A stretch of DNA of 64,000 nt from assembly GCA_020161815.1 (NCBI GenBank), contig JAIUOP010000015.1, forward strand, positions 1 to 64,000, written 5' to 3'. This document shows positions 37,558-46,676 of the stretch, piece after piece (position 1 is the stretch's first letter; each line of letters begins with the position of its first letter). The stretch comes from Actinomycetota bacterium. Lineage in GTDB: Bacteria; Actinomycetota; Actinomycetes; Actinomycetales; Dermatophilaceae. Position numbers and translations under genes: made by a program. Below the pieces are notes generated by a model that saw only the letters and a program-made list of their open reading frames with translations, ran no database searches and had not been told where the DNA came from.

Positions 37558-39747
37558 TCAGGTCGCGTCGTCAGCGCTCCACACCTGCAGGCTGAGCGGT
37601 GCCACCGTCACCGGGCCGGGCGGGCGCGGCGCTCCGGCCTCCTGGGGCCGCTCCCAGACGCTGTCCCACAGCAGCCGGTATGCCGTGAGCCCGGGGACGT
37701 CGGGCAGGCGCACCTCGACGTCGTGGATGCCGCCGTGGAGGACGACGAGCACCGACTGGCGCCCGAGCCAGGCGCCGTTGACGAGCATCTGGAGAGTGCG
37801 CGACCACGGGTCGTGCCAGCCTCCGTCCATCGCCCACCCGTCCGCGCCGAACCACGCCAGGTCCATCGAACCGTCGTCGTGGACCTGCCGGCCCAGCGAC
37901 CAGGTCCGCTGGCGCAGGGCCGGGTGGTCGCGGCGGATCGCCAGCAGGTGGCGGGTCGTGGCGATCATGTCCTCCTGCCACGGCTCGAGGTCCCAGTCGA
38001 ACCAGGAGATCTCGTTGTCCTGGCAGTAGGGGTTGTTGTTGCCCCCCTGGCTGCGGCCGAACTCGTCGCCGGCGTTGATCATCGGGATGCCCGCGGAGAG
38101 CAGCAGCGTGCCCAGCAGGTTGCGATGCGAACGCCGCCGCAGCGCCAGGACGTCCTCGTCGAGGGTCACGCCCTCGACGCCGTGGTTCCACGACCGGTTG
38201 CCCTCGGTGCCGTCGCGGTTGTCCTCACCGTTGGCGAGGTTGTGCTTGACGTCGTATGCCGTGGTGTCGGCGAGCGTGAAGCCGTCGTGGGCGGCGACGA
38301 AGTTGATCGACGCGGTCGGGCCGCGGTCGTGGGTGCCGAAGAGGTCGCGCGAGCCGGCGAGTCGGGTCGCCAGGTCCTGCACCCCGTGGCCGGACTCGCC
38401 GGCGAGCTGGCCGCGGGCGTCGCTGAGCCAGAAGGTCCGCACCGAGTCGCGGTAGCGGTCGTTCCACTCCGAGAACGGCGGCGGGAACTGGCCGGTGCGC
38501 CAGCCGTGGATGCCGACGTCCCACGGCTCGGCGATCAGCTTGACCCGGGAGAGCACCGGGTCGGTGCGGGCCGCGACGAGGAAGGGGTGGTCGGGGTCGT
38601 ACTCGTCCCCGCGTCCGCGCCCCAGGGCCACCGCGAGGTCGAACCGGAAGCCGTCGACGTGGCACTCCTGCACCCAATAGCGCAGCGAGTCCAGCGCCAT
38701 CCGGCAGACGATCGGGTGGCGCAGGTCCAGGGTGTTGCCGCAGCCGGTGACGTCGATGTCCTGGCCGCGCTCGTCGAGGCGGTAGTAGGCGCGATTGTCC
38801 AGGCCGCGGAAGGACAGGGTGGCCCCGTGCCGGTCCTGCTCGGCGGTGTGGTTGTAGACCACGTCGAGGATCACCTCGAGGCCGGCGCGGTGGAGCAGCT
38901 TGACCATGCCCTTGAACTCGTCGAGGACGCCTTGCGGATCGGTGGCCGCCGCATACGGGGCATGGGGGGCGAAGAAGCCGAGGGTGTTGTAGCCCCAGTG
39001 GTTGGTCAGGCCGCGTTGCACCAGGGCCGGCTCGTGCGTGAAGGCGTGGATCGGCAGCAGCTCGACCGCCGTCACGCCCAGGCCCTTGAGGTGGGCGATC
39101 GTCGCGGGGTGCGCCAGTCCGGCATACGTGCCCCGAAGGTGCGCGGGCACACCGGGGAGGTTCTTGGTGAGGTTGACGACGTGGGTTTCGTAGATGACCG
39201 ACTCACTGCGGCTGATGAGCGGCGGGCGGTCGCCCTCCCAGTCGAAGCCGTCGCGCACGACGACCCCGCGCGGCATCGACCCGGCGCTGTCGAGCCGGGA
39301 GGGTGACTCGGGGTTGCCGCGCCAGGTCTCGGCGTCGACATCGTGGCCGTAGACCGGCGCGCCCCAGGTGACCTCGCCCTCGAGTGCCCGGGCATAGGGG
39401 TCGAGGAGCAGCTTGGCCGGGTTGTGCCGCTGGCCGTGACCGGGTTGCCAGGGGCCGCTCACCCGGAAGCCGTAGCGCTGCCCCACCCCCATACCGGGGA
39501 CGAAACCGAACCACCACCCGTGCGCGCGCTCGGTGAGCGGCAGGCGCCGCTCGCTGGTGCCGGCGCTGTCGCCGGCGTCGAAGAGGCAGACCTCGACCTG
39601 GTCGGCGTGACCGGCATACACACAGGCGTCGGCGCCGCCCTCGACGAGGGTGACACCGGGGGCGGGTGCGAGGTCGCGACCGAGGGGGAGCGGCGCAGTG
39701 GTCGTGGCGGCCGAGGGAGGCATCGCGGCATGCGCGCGGGTCGACAT
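37558..39747 (-). CDS. glgX: Glycogen debranching enzyme
   Basis: Hydrolyses alpha-1,6 branches of limit dextrin. The 729-aa GH13_11 protein has a CBM48-like N-terminal part (VEVCLFDAGDS, RYGFRVSGPW, HNPAKLLLDPYARA), VIYETHVVNLTKNLPGVP, nucleophile Asp in DGFRFDLAVALGRG, Glu in LIAEPWDVG, third Asp in FVAAHDGFTL, and GDEFGRSQGGNNN near the C terminus. ATG 39747 begins just before the conserved N-terminal sequence; an upstream frame extends to 40209 but opposes the YbjN gene and is not protein-like. TACGCT lies 8 nt upstream. It is followed by glgE on the same strand. Confidence 0.93.
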   Translation of the reverse strand: MSTRAHAAMPPSAATTTAPLPLGRDLAPAPGVTLVEGGADACVYAGHADQVEVCLFDAGDSAGTSERRLPLTERAHGWWFGFVPGMGVGQRYGFRVSGPWQPGHGQRHNPAKLLLDPYARALEGEVTWGAPVYGHDVDAETWRGNPESPSRLDSAGSMPRGVVVRDGFDWEGDRPPLISRSESVIYETHVVNLTKNLPGVPAHLRGTYAGLAHPATIAHLKGLGVTAVELLPIHAFTHEPALVQRGLTNHWGYNTLGFFAPHAPYAAATDPQGVLDEFKGMVKLLHRAGLEVILDVVYNHTAEQDRHGATLSFRGLDNRAYYRLDERGQDIDVTGCGNTLDLRHPIVCRMALDSLRYWVQECHVDGFRFDLAVALGRGRGDEYDPDHPFLVAARTDPVLSRVKLIAEPWDVGIHGWRTGQFPPPFSEWNDRYRDSVRTFWLSDARGQLAGESGHGVQDLATRLAGSRDLFGTHDRGPTASINFVAAHDGFTLADTTAYDVKHNLANGEDNRDGTEGNRSWNHGVEGVTLDEDVLALRRRSHRNLLGTLLLSAGIPMINAGDEFGRSQGGNNNPYCQDNEISWFDWDLEPWQEDMIATTRHLLAIRRDHPALRQRTWSLGRQVHDDGSMDLAWFGADGWAMDGGWHDPWSRTLQMLVNGAWLGRQSVLVVLHGGIHDVEVRLPDVPGLTAYRLLWDSVWERPQEAGAPRPPGPVTVAPLSLQVWSADDAT

Positions 39748-39783
39748 GGGTCCCAAGCGTAGGGAGTCCCCGGGAAAGGTCGT

Positions 39784-39789
39784 TACGGT
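39784..39789 (+). promoter_or_regulatory. -10 element (leaderless) for the gene at 39796
   Basis: TACGGT exactly 6 nt before ATG 39796; the identical hexamer and spacing occur at 5653 and 53858. Confidence 0.6.
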
Positions 39790-39795
39790 GGTGGC

Positions 39796-40272
39796 ATGAC
39801 CGATCCCGCCTCGCTGCCCAACTTCCCGCCGCCCGCCGACGAGCACCCGCTCCGCGGCCGCGTCCTCGATGCCCTGCAGGACATCGGGATCCAGCCCGAC
39901 ATCGACGGGGACGGCGACGTCTCCTTCACCGCCAACGACCAGAACCTCTTCGTGCGCTGCCACGAGGGCGAGATGGCGATCATGCGGATCTTCGGGCAGT
40001 GGCAGCTGCCCCCCTCGCTCGAGGGCCAGGACCAGCGGCTCCTCGAGGTCTGCAACGAGCTCAACCTCACGCTGAACTGCGTGAAGACCGGCATCGGTAA
40101 TGGCACCCTCGCGGTCACCTGTGACCAGCTGACCGGCCCGGGCGTCAACCTCGACATGGCCCTCCAGATCGGCATCCAGCTCGTCCTCTCGACCGTCGGC
40201 TACTGGCACCAGCGCGCCCTCGGCATCGATGAGCAGGGCAACCCGGTCGACCCGACGGGGAGCGGATCATGA
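39796..40272 (+). CDS. YbjN-domain protein
   Basis: Predicted protein of 158 aa with the YbjN / type III chaperone-like fold pattern: RVLDALQDIGIQPDIDGDGDVSF, QNLFVRCHEGEMAIMRIFGQW, then a long helix LLEVCNELNLTLNCVKTG and a closing sheet. Actinobacterial members are small cytoplasmic proteins of unknown function, sometimes said to be sensor- or chaperone-like. Its stop overlaps the enoyl-CoA hydratase start (ATGA at 40269-40272), so the two are made from one message, a pairing that gives no obvious function. Confidence 0.8.
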   Translation: MTDPASLPNFPPPADEHPLRGRVLDALQDIGIQPDIDGDGDVSFTANDQNLFVRCHEGEMAIMRIFGQWQLPPSLEGQDQRLLEVCNELNLTLNCVKTGIGNGTLAVTCDQLTGPGVNLDMALQIGIQLVLSTVGYWHQRALGIDEQGNPVDPTGSGS

Positions 40273-41045
40273 CCGAGCTCGTGCGGCTCGAGGTCGAGGG
40301 CGGCATCGCCACGATCCACCTCCAGCGCCCGCCGATGAACGCGCTGTGCGCCCAGCTCGGCACCGAGCTGGGGTCGCTGCTGCCGGAGATCGCCCAGCGC
40401 GACGACATCGCTGCCGTCATCGTTTACGGCGGGGAGAGGGTCTTCGCGGCCGGGGCCGACATCAAGGAGATGGCCGACCTCGACCTGCCCGGCATGACGG
40501 CATACGGCCGCCTGCTCCAGGACTTCACCAACGACCTGGCGGCGCTGCCCAAGCCGACGATCGCCGCGATCACCGGCTACGCCCTCGGCGGTGGCTTCGA
40601 GCTGGCCCTGTGCTGCGACTTCCGCATCGCCGGCGCCACCGCCAAGGTGGGCTTCCCCGAGATCACCCTCGGCGTCATCCCCGGCATGGGCGGCACGCAG
40701 CGGGCCGCTCGTCTCGTCGGGCCCTCGCGGGCCAAGGAGATCGTCTTCTCGGGGCGCTTCATCGGCGCCGACGAGGCGCTCGCGATGGGGCTGGTCAACC
40801 AGGTCGTGCCCGAGGGCGAGGACGTCTACTCCGCGGCCCGGGCCTGGGCCGGCCGCTACGTCGGTGGCCCCGCCATGGCGTATGCCGCGGCCAAGCAGGT
40901 CATCGACCGCGGCCTCGAGGTCGACCTGGCCACCGGCCTGGAGATCGAGCGGATGGCCTTCGCCTCGCTCTTCGCCACCGAGGACCAGAAGATCGGGATG
41001 GCCGCCTTCGTCGCCAAGGAGAAGCCGACCTTCACCGGCCGCTGA
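40269..41045 (+). CDS. Enoyl-CoA hydratase
   Basis: Adds water across the 2,3-double bond of enoyl-CoA. The 258-aa crotonase-fold protein has FAAGADIKEMADL (oxyanion loop region), ALGGGFELALCCD with Glu111, and VGFPEITLGVIPGMGGTQR with Glu131, the two catalytic glutamates of true hydratases. Length fits the family. It is translationally coupled to the YbjN-like gene and followed 150 nt later by etfB-etfA, so a beta-oxidation role is likely. Confidence 0.94.
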   Translation: MTELVRLEVEGGIATIHLQRPPMNALCAQLGTELGSLLPEIAQRDDIAAVIVYGGERVFAAGADIKEMADLDLPGMTAYGRLLQDFTNDLAALPKPTIAAITGYALGGGFELALCCDFRIAGATAKVGFPEITLGVIPGMGGTQRAARLVGPSRAKEIVFSGRFIGADEALAMGLVNQVVPEGEDVYSAARAWAGRYVGGPAMAYAAAKQVIDRGLEVDLATGLEIERMAFASLFATEDQKIGMAAFVAKEKPTFTGR

Positions 41046-41197
41046 GCCAGGACGCGGCGAGGGCGTGGTGAGGGCCGGGTGAGTGCCGGGTGAGGGCGTG
41101 GTGATCGTCACGCCGCGCGGATGAGGGAGGCACCGGCGCGACCTGAGAGGATGTCGGGGATCCCTTGCCCACCCGACCCACGAAGGACGAGGCACGC

Positions 41198-41983
41198 ATG
41201 AACATCGTCGTCTGCGTCAAGCATGTCCCGGACGCCCAGGCGGACCGGACCTTCTCCGAGGACCACACCGTCGACCGCACCGGCGTCGACGGCCTGCTCT
41301 CCGAGCTCGACGAGTACGCCGTCGAGGAGGCGCTCAAGCTCGCCGAGGCCACGAGCGGCGAGGTCACCGTCGTCACGGTCGGCCCGGCCGCCGCGGCCGA
41401 TGCGGTGAAGAAGGCCCTGCAGATGGGCGCCGACAAGGGCGTGCACGTCAGCGACGAGGCGATCCACGGCTCCGACGCGCCGGCCACCTCGCTGATCCTC
41501 GCCGAGGCGATCAAGAAGGCGACCGAGGGCAGCCCGCAGCTCGTCATCACCGGCATGGCCTCGACCGACGGCACCATGGGCGTCGTCCCGGCCATGCTCG
41601 CCGAGCGCCTCGGCCTGCCGCAGGTCACCTATGCCAGCGAGCTCACGCTCGAGGGCGAGAAGGTCACCATCAAGCGCGACAACGACGCGAGCACCGAGAC
41701 CATCGAGGCCACCCTCCCGGCCCTGGTCTCGGTCACCGACCAGATCAACGAGCCGCGGTACCCCTCGTTCAAGGGGATCATGGCGGCCAAGAAGAAGCCC
41801 GTCGAGACGTGGGGCCTGGCCGACCTGGGCATCGATGCCGGTCAGGTGGGCCTGGCCAACGCCTGGACCAAGGTCGTCGAGATCTCCAAGCGCCCCCCGC
41901 GCGAGAAGGGCGAGATCATCACCGACGAGGGCGACGGCGGCACCAAGCTCGCCGAGTTCCTGGCCGGCCGCAAGTTCCTCTGA
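41198..41983 (+). CDS. etfB: Electron transfer flavoprotein beta subunit
   Basis: Partner of EtfA; carries electrons from acyl-CoA (and possibly dimethylglycine/sarcosine) dehydrogenases to the quinone pool. The 261-aa protein starts MNIVVCVKHVPD, has AVEEALKLAEATSGEVTVVT, ITGMASTDGTMGVVPAMLAE and VTDQINEPRYPSFKGIMAAK, the EtfB signature. ATG 41198 with CGAGG upstream matches homologues; an ATG 11 codons earlier adds unrelated residues. etfA follows after 35 nt. Confidence 0.96.
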   Translation: MNIVVCVKHVPDAQADRTFSEDHTVDRTGVDGLLSELDEYAVEEALKLAEATSGEVTVVTVGPAAAADAVKKALQMGADKGVHVSDEAIHGSDAPATSLILAEAIKKATEGSPQLVITGMASTDGTMGVVPAMLAERLGLPQVTYASELTLEGEKVTIKRDNDASTETIEATLPALVSVTDQINEPRYPSFKGIMAAKKKPVETWGLADLGIDAGQVGLANAWTKVVEISKRPPREKGEIITDEGDGGTKLAEFLAGRKFL

Positions 41984-42018
41984 CGGCCCGAGAAGCGAAA
42001 AGGTAGGTAGACGCCACC

Positions 42019-42975
42019 ATGGGCGAAGTTCTCATCCTCGTCGACCACGTCGACGGCAAGCTGCGCAAGGCCACCGCCGAGCTGCTCACCATCGCGCGCC
42101 GCCTCGGCGAGCCCTCGGCCGTCCACATCGGCCCGGGCGCGGACACGGCGCAGGTCACCCTCGCCAAGTACGGCGCGCACAAGGTCTACGTCTTCGACGA
42201 CGAGGCGGCCCTGAAGAACCTCGTCGCCCCGCAGGCCGAGGTCCTCGCCGCCGTCGTCGCCAAGGCCGACCCGGTGGCGGTGCTGCTGCCGAGCAACACC
42301 GGCGGCAAGGAGATCGCGGCCCGGCTCGCGGTCAAGACCGAGTCCGGCCTGATCACCGACGCGGTGGACGTCCAGGCGGGGGAGGGTGGCCCGGTGGCGA
42401 CCCAGTCCGCCTTCGCCGGCGGCTACACCGTGAAGTCCCAGGTCACCAAGGGTGCGGCGATCATCGCGGTCAAGCCGAACTCCGCGGCCATCGAGGCCGC
42501 CCCGGCGGCCGCGGCGCCCGAGAAGGTCGAGATCACCCTCTCCGACCTCGCGACCTCGGCGCCGATCACGGACCGCCAGCCGAAGGCCAAGTCCGGCCGG
42601 CCCGAGCTGACCGAGGCCTCGATCGTGGTCTCCGGCGGCCGTGGCACCGGTGGCGACTTCGGCCCGGTCGAGTCCTTCGCCGACTCCCTCGGCGCGGCCG
42701 TCGGCGCGAGCCGCGCGGCGGTGGACTCCGGCTGGTACCCCCACTCCAACCAGGTCGGCCAGACCGGCAAGCAGGTGTCGCCGCAGCTCTACGTCGCCGC
42801 CGGCATCTCCGGGGCGATCCAGCACCGCGCCGGCATGCAGACGTCCAAGACGATCGTCGCGGTCAACAAGGACGAGGAGGCGCCGATCTTCGAGCTCGTC
42901 GACTTCGGCGTCGTCGGGGATCTCTTCAACGTCCTGCCGCAGGCGACCGACGAGGTCAAGAAGCGCAAGGGCTGA
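42019..42975 (+). CDS. etfA: Electron transfer flavoprotein alpha subunit
   Basis: FAD-binding subunit of ETF. The 318-aa protein has an N-terminal domain (EVLILVDHVDGKLRKATAEL), a linker rich in Ala (AAPAAAAPEK), and the C-terminal FAD domain with VVSGGRGTGGDF, AAVDSGWYPHSNQVGQTG, YVAAGISGAIQHRAGM and IVAVNKDEEAPIFE. It forms an operon with etfB and ends at a 17-bp terminator. Confidence 0.97.
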   Translation: MGEVLILVDHVDGKLRKATAELLTIARRLGEPSAVHIGPGADTAQVTLAKYGAHKVYVFDDEAALKNLVAPQAEVLAAVVAKADPVAVLLPSNTGGKEIAARLAVKTESGLITDAVDVQAGEGGPVATQSAFAGGYTVKSQVTKGAAIIAVKPNSAAIEAAPAAAAPEKVEITLSDLATSAPITDRQPKAKSGRPELTEASIVVSGGRGTGGDFGPVESFADSLGAAVGASRAAVDSGWYPHSNQVGQTGKQVSPQLYVAAGISGAIQHRAGMQTSKTIVAVNKDEEAPIFELVDFGVVGDLFNVLPQATDEVKKRKG

Positions 42976-43002
42976 CCGTCCCCGCCCGGCTGCCGGGCGA
43001 CC

Positions 43003-43038
43003 CGAGAGCGTATGCCGTGCCCACGGCATACGCTCTCG
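43003..43038. terminator. 17-bp perfect hairpin after etfA made of the GTATGCC motif
   Basis: CGAGAGCGTATGCCGTG (43003-43019) pairs exactly with 43022-43038 around a 2-nt centre. Both arms contain the window-wide GTATGCC/GGCATAC heptamer. Confidence 0.88.
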
Positions 43039-43072
43039 GCTTTGCAGGGAGGGAGCACCCCGCACCCCCTCC

Positions 43073-43078
43073 TAGACT
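43073..43078 (+). promoter_or_regulatory. -10 element (leaderless) for the cysteine desulfurase gene
   Basis: TAGACT exactly 6 nt before GTG 43085; no ribosome-binding site. Confidence 0.6.
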
Positions 43079-43084
43079 TGTGCG

Positions 43085-44266
43085 GTGCCTGTCTACCTCG
43101 ACCACGCGGCCACCACGCCCATGGTGCCCGCCGCCATCGAGGCGTATGCCGAGGCGCTGGCCAGGGTGGGCAACCCCAGTTCGCTGCACACCTCCGGGCG
43201 CAAGGCACGGGCCCTGGTCGAGGAGTCGCGCGAGCGGATCGCGGCGGCGCTCGATGCCCGCCCCTCCGAGGTGATCTTCACCAGCGGTGGGACCGAAGCC
43301 GACAACCTCGCCATCAAGGGCAGCCTGTGGGCTGCGGTGGCCTCGAACCCGTTGCGGCGCAGGGTGATTGCCAGTGGCATCGAGCACCACGCCGTGCTCG
43401 ACCCGATCGTCCACCTCGTCGACACCGGCCAGGCGGACGTCACCTGGCTCGAGCCCGATCGCTGTGGTCACGTGCAGGTCGAGGACCTGACGCGCGCCCT
43501 GGCCGACACCGGCGACGCGGCCCTCGTGACGGTCATGTGGGCCAACAACGAGGTCGGCACGGTGCAGCCGATCCAGGGGCTCGCGGAGGTCGCGCGCTCC
43601 CACGGCGTGCCGCTCCACACCGATGCCGTGCAGGCCGTCGGCCACCTCCGGCTTTCCTTCGCGGACAGCGGCGCCGACCTCATGACCGTCTCGGCCCACA
43701 AGTTCGGTGGCCCGATCGGCGTCGGCGCGCTGCTCGCCCGACGGGGGGCTGCGCTCGTGCCGCTCTCGCACGGTGGGGGCCAGGAGCGCCAGGTGCGCAG
43801 CGGCACCCTCGATGCCCCGGCCGTCCATGCCTTCGCCGTCGCGCTCGACGAGGCGGTGCGGGTGCGCGATGTCGAGGCCAAGCGGCTCGGCACGCTGCGT
43901 GACCGCCTCATCGACGGGGCCATGGCGCTCGGCCTGGGCATCACCGTCAGTGGGTGCTGGTCACCCGGCGACGTCGAGGACCGGCTCCCCGGCAACGCCC
44001 ACCTGCTCGTGCCGGACGCCGAGGGCGACTCGCTGCTCTACCTCCTCGACGCCGCGGGGGTTGAGGTGAGCACCGGCTCGGCCTGCCAGGCCGGCGTGCC
44101 GCGACCCAGCCACGTCCTGCTCGCGATGGGATACACCGACCGAGAAGCGCGGGGTGCGCTCCGGATCAGCCTGGGTCACTCGAGCACGGACGCCGACGTC
44201 GACGCCTTCCTCGCGGCCCTGCCCGGTGTGGTCGAGCGGGCCCGGCGGGCCAGCCGGAGGCCGTGA
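43085..44266 (+). CDS. Cysteine desulfurase (NifS/IscS family)
   Basis: PLP enzyme releasing sulfur from cysteine as a persulfide. The 393-aa protein starts [10 protein letters not shown], has [23 protein letters not shown], the PLP Lys206 in [10 protein letters not shown], and the persulfide Cys334 in [10 protein letters not shown], close to the group I (IscS/NifS) pattern. Its stop shares a base with the start of mnmA, so it most likely supplies sulfur for tRNA 2-thiolation; Fe-S cluster assembly is possible too. Confidence 0.94.
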   Translation: MPVYLDHAATTPMVPAAIEAYAEALARVGNPSSLHTSGRKARALVEESRERIAAALDARPSEVIFTSGGTEADNLAIKGSLWAAVASNPLRRRVIASGIEHHAVLDPIVHLVDTGQADVTWLEPDRCGHVQVEDLTRALADTGDAALVTVMWANNEVGTVQPIQGLAEVARSHGVPLHTDAVQAVGHLRLSFADSGADLMTVSAHKFGGPIGVGALLARRGAALVPLSHGGGQERQVRSGTLDAPAVHAFAVALDEAVRVRDVEAKRLGTLRDRLIDGAMALGLGITVSGCWSPGDVEDRLPGNAHLLVPDAEGDSLLYLLDAAGVEVSTGSACQAGVPRPSHVLLAMGYTDREARGALRISLGHSSTDADVDAFLAALPGVVERARRASRRP

Positions 44267-45366
44267 TGCGCGTCGTCGCAGCGATGAGCGGCGGCGTCGA
44301 CTCCGCGGTCGCCGCCTCTCGGATGGTCGAGGCCGGGCACGAGGTCGTCGGCGTGCACCTGGCCCTGTCGCGTTCGGCAGCGACCCTGCGCGAGTCGGCG
44401 CGAGGGTGCTGCACGATCGAGGACGCCGGGGATGCCCGTCGCGTGGCCGACCGGCTCGGCATCCCGTTCTACGTCTGGGACATGGCCGATCGGTTCGCCC
44501 AGGACGTGATGGCGGACTTCGCCGCCGAGTACGCCGCCGGCCGCACCCCCAACCCCTGCCTGCGCTGCAACGAGAGGATCAAGTTCTCGGCGCTGCTCGA
44601 CAAGGCCCTGGCCCTGGGGTTCGACGCGGTGGCGACCGGGCACTACGCCCAGATCGTCGAGGGTCCGCACGGGCGCGAGCTGCATCGCGCGGTCGACTCG
44701 GCCAAGGACCAGTCCTATGTCCTGGGCGTGCTCGATGCCGACCAGCTGGCCCACGCCTTCTTCCCGCTCGGGGACACCACCAAGCCGCAGATCCGCGAGG
44801 AGGCGGCGGCCCGGGGGTTCTCGGTGGCCAGGAAGCCGGACTCCCACGACATCTGCTTCATCCCCGACGGCGACACCCGGGCCTACCTCACGAGGGTGCT
44901 GGGGGAGGCCCCCGGCGACCTGGTGACGCCCGAGGGCGAGGTCATCGGGACGCACTCGGGTGCCTATGGCTTCACCGTGGGCCAGCGGCGCGGCCTGGGC
45001 CTGGAACGGTCCTCCCTCGACGGCGAGCCGCGCTATGTCGTGGGCGTCGAGGCCGCCCGCAATCGCGTCGTCATCGGCACTGCCGACCTGCTCGGTGTCG
45101 ACGACATCATCGGCGACCATGCGCGCTGGTGCGGCCCGGCGCCGGTCGGCGCGGTCGCGTTGGGCGCGCAGGTGCGGGCGCACGGCGCGGAGGTTCCGTG
45201 CACGGCATACGCCCTCTCCGACGGGACGGTCCGCGTGCAGCTGGCCGAGCGGATCAGGGGAGTGGCGCCGGGGCAGTCGGTCGTGCTCTACGACGGGACG
45301 CGGGTGGTCGGCTCGGCGACGATCGCGTCGACGGCGACCTCGAAGGCGGCGAGCTCCCCGTCCTGA
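44266..45366 (+). CDS. mnmA: tRNA-specific 2-thiouridylase MnmA
   Basis: Makes 2-thiouridine at the wobble base of Lys, Glu and Gln tRNAs. The 366-aa protein has the PP-loop [10 protein letters not shown] at residue 8, catalytic Cys98 in NPCLRC and Cys197 in [11 protein letters not shown], and VGQRRGLG in the central domain. The ATG overlaps the desulfurase TGA by one base (TGATG); GTG 44263 is an alternative. No separate TusA/B/C/D genes are seen nearby, so sulfur probably passes directly from the desulfurase. Confidence 0.95.
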   Translation: MRVVAAMSGGVDSAVAASRMVEAGHEVVGVHLALSRSAATLRESARGCCTIEDAGDARRVADRLGIPFYVWDMADRFAQDVMADFAAEYAAGRTPNPCLRCNERIKFSALLDKALALGFDAVATGHYAQIVEGPHGRELHRAVDSAKDQSYVLGVLDADQLAHAFFPLGDTTKPQIREEAAARGFSVARKPDSHDICFIPDGDTRAYLTRVLGEAPGDLVTPEGEVIGTHSGAYGFTVGQRRGLGLERSSLDGEPRYVVGVEAARNRVVIGTADLLGVDDIIGDHARWCGPAPVGAVALGAQVRAHGAEVPCTAYALSDGTVRVQLAERIRGVAPGQSVVLYDGTRVVGSATIASTATSKAASSPS

Positions 45367-45378
45367 ACCGCTTGCGGA

Positions 45379-45404
45379 ATAGTTTTGATTTCAACTATCG
45401 TTGA
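45379..45404 (+). promoter_or_regulatory. AT-rich dyad, MarR-type operator-like, before the pirin gene
   Basis: ATAGTT (45379-45384) and AACTAT (45393-45398) form one dyad; TCAAC (45391-45395) and GTTGA (45400-45404) an overlapping one. This is one of the most AT-rich short stretches outside the 52-53 kb island and lies 40 nt before the pirin ATG. Confidence 0.5.
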
Positions 45405-45444
45405 GGGTGGCGAGACACGACCCGACTCGCCGAGAGGACACCCC

Positions 45445-46440
45445 ATGCCAGCGATCACCGTCTCGAGCATCCTCGAGCTGCCCCGCGTCCCCGCGCCCGG
45501 GCTCGACCAGCTGCCCCGCCCCGTCCGCTCCGTCACCACGGCCCCGAGCGGCTTCGAGGGTGAGGGGTTCCCGGTGCGGCGCGCCTTCGCCGGTGTCGAC
45601 CAGCGCGACCTCGACCCGTTCATCCACATGGACCAGATGGGTGAGGTCGAGTACGCCCCGGGTGAGCCCAAGGGCACCCCGTGGCACCCGCACCGCGGCT
45701 TCGAGACCGTCACCTACATCATCGACGGCACCTTCGTGCACCAGGACTCCAACGGCGGCGGCGGTGTCATCACCGACGGCGACACCCAGTGGATGACGGC
45801 CGGCTCCGGCCTGCTCCACATCGAGGCCCCGCCGGAGGAGCTCGTCGTCAGCGGTGGCCTCTTCCACGGCGTGCAGCTCTGGGTGAACCTGCCGGCTGCC
45901 CTGAAGATGACCGCCCCTCGCTACCAGGACATCCGCGGCGGCGAGGTCGGCCTGCTCGCCTCGCACGATGGTGGTGCGCTCATCCGCGTCATCGCCGGTG
46001 AGGTCGCCGGGCACGCCGGTCCGGGCATCACGCACACGCCGATCGCCCTCGCCCACGCGACGATCGCGCCGGGAGCGCGGATGGCCTTGCCGTGGCAGAA
46101 GGGCTTCAACGCCCTCGTCTACGTCCTCTCCGGCTCCGGCTTCGTCGGAGCCGAGCGGCGCCCGATCCGGATGGGCCAGCTCGCCGTCCTCGGGGCCGGT
46201 GACCTCATCGAGGTGGCCGCGGCCGACCAGCAGGAGAGCCGCAGCCCGAGCCTGGAGGTCATGGTCCTGGGCGGCCAGCCGATCCGCGAGCCGATCGCGG
46301 CCTACGGTCCGTTCGTCATGAACACGCGCGCCGAGCTCGTGCAGGCCTTCGAGGACTTCCAGGCCGGCCGCCTCGGGGTGATCCCGACGACCAAGCGCGA
46401 GCTGCCCACCGACAACCAGCCGGGTCACCAGGTCCTCTGA
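45445..46440 (+). CDS. Pirin-family bicupin protein
   Basis: Predicted protein of 331 aa. The N-terminal cupin carries the metal-binding pattern PWHPHRGFETVTYI (two His), with HQDSNGGGGVITDGDTQWM and the GLLHIEAPP strand following; the C-terminal cupin is VYVLSGSGFVGAERRPI. Pirins are iron proteins; some oxidise quercetin-like flavonoids and others respond to oxidative stress. Activity here cannot be fixed from sequence. GAGAGG precedes ATG 45445. An AT-rich dyad upstream suggests regulation by a MarR- or similar repressor. Confidence 0.92.
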   Translation: MPAITVSSILELPRVPAPGLDQLPRPVRSVTTAPSGFEGEGFPVRRAFAGVDQRDLDPFIHMDQMGEVEYAPGEPKGTPWHPHRGFETVTYIIDGTFVHQDSNGGGGVITDGDTQWMTAGSGLLHIEAPPEELVVSGGLFHGVQLWVNLPAALKMTAPRYQDIRGGEVGLLASHDGGALIRVIAGEVAGHAGPGITHTPIALAHATIAPGARMALPWQKGFNALVYVLSGSGFVGAERRPIRMGQLAVLGAGDLIEVAAADQQESRSPSLEVMVLGGQPIREPIAAYGPFVMNTRAELVQAFEDFQAGRLGVIPTTKRELPTDNQPGHQVL

Positions 46441-46457
46441 CGCCCGCCACCCCCTCC

Positions 46458-46494
46458 GGTATGCCGTCCGCTCACCTCGTGCGAACGGCATACC
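46458..46494 (+). terminator. 10-bp hairpin after the pirin gene with GTATGCC arms
   Basis: GGTATGCCGT (46458-46467) and ACGGCATACC (46485-46494) with a 17-nt loop, 17 nt after the stop codon. Weaker than the other hairpins. Confidence 0.6.
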
Positions 46495-46506
46495 TGTGCG
46501 AGGGGG

Positions 46507-46615
46507 TGCGTGCCGAAGGTGCCGGATGCCGCACTTCTGGCACGCAGCACGTGGGACCCCGACCTGATGCCAGCCCTGTGCGTGCCAGGGGTGCCGGATG
46601 CCGCACTCCTGGCAC
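46507..46615. repeat. Two copies of a ~37-bp stem-loop repeat
   Basis: Near-identical units at 46507-46543 and 46579-46615 share TGCGTGCC then GGTGCCGGATGCCGCAC and TGGCAC. In the second copy GTGCCAGG pairs with CCTGGCAC. The whole 227-bp gap (46441-46667) is non-coding. Confidence 0.7.
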
Positions 46616-46676
46616 TCACGCGCGCGGGTACGGATGCTCCAGCGGGCGGGTCACGCCGTGCGCTTGAATGCTCCTC

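Noticed and set aside
39750-40209. N-terminal extension of glgX to 40209
   Set aside because: It is antisense to the YbjN-like gene and reads as a shadow frame.
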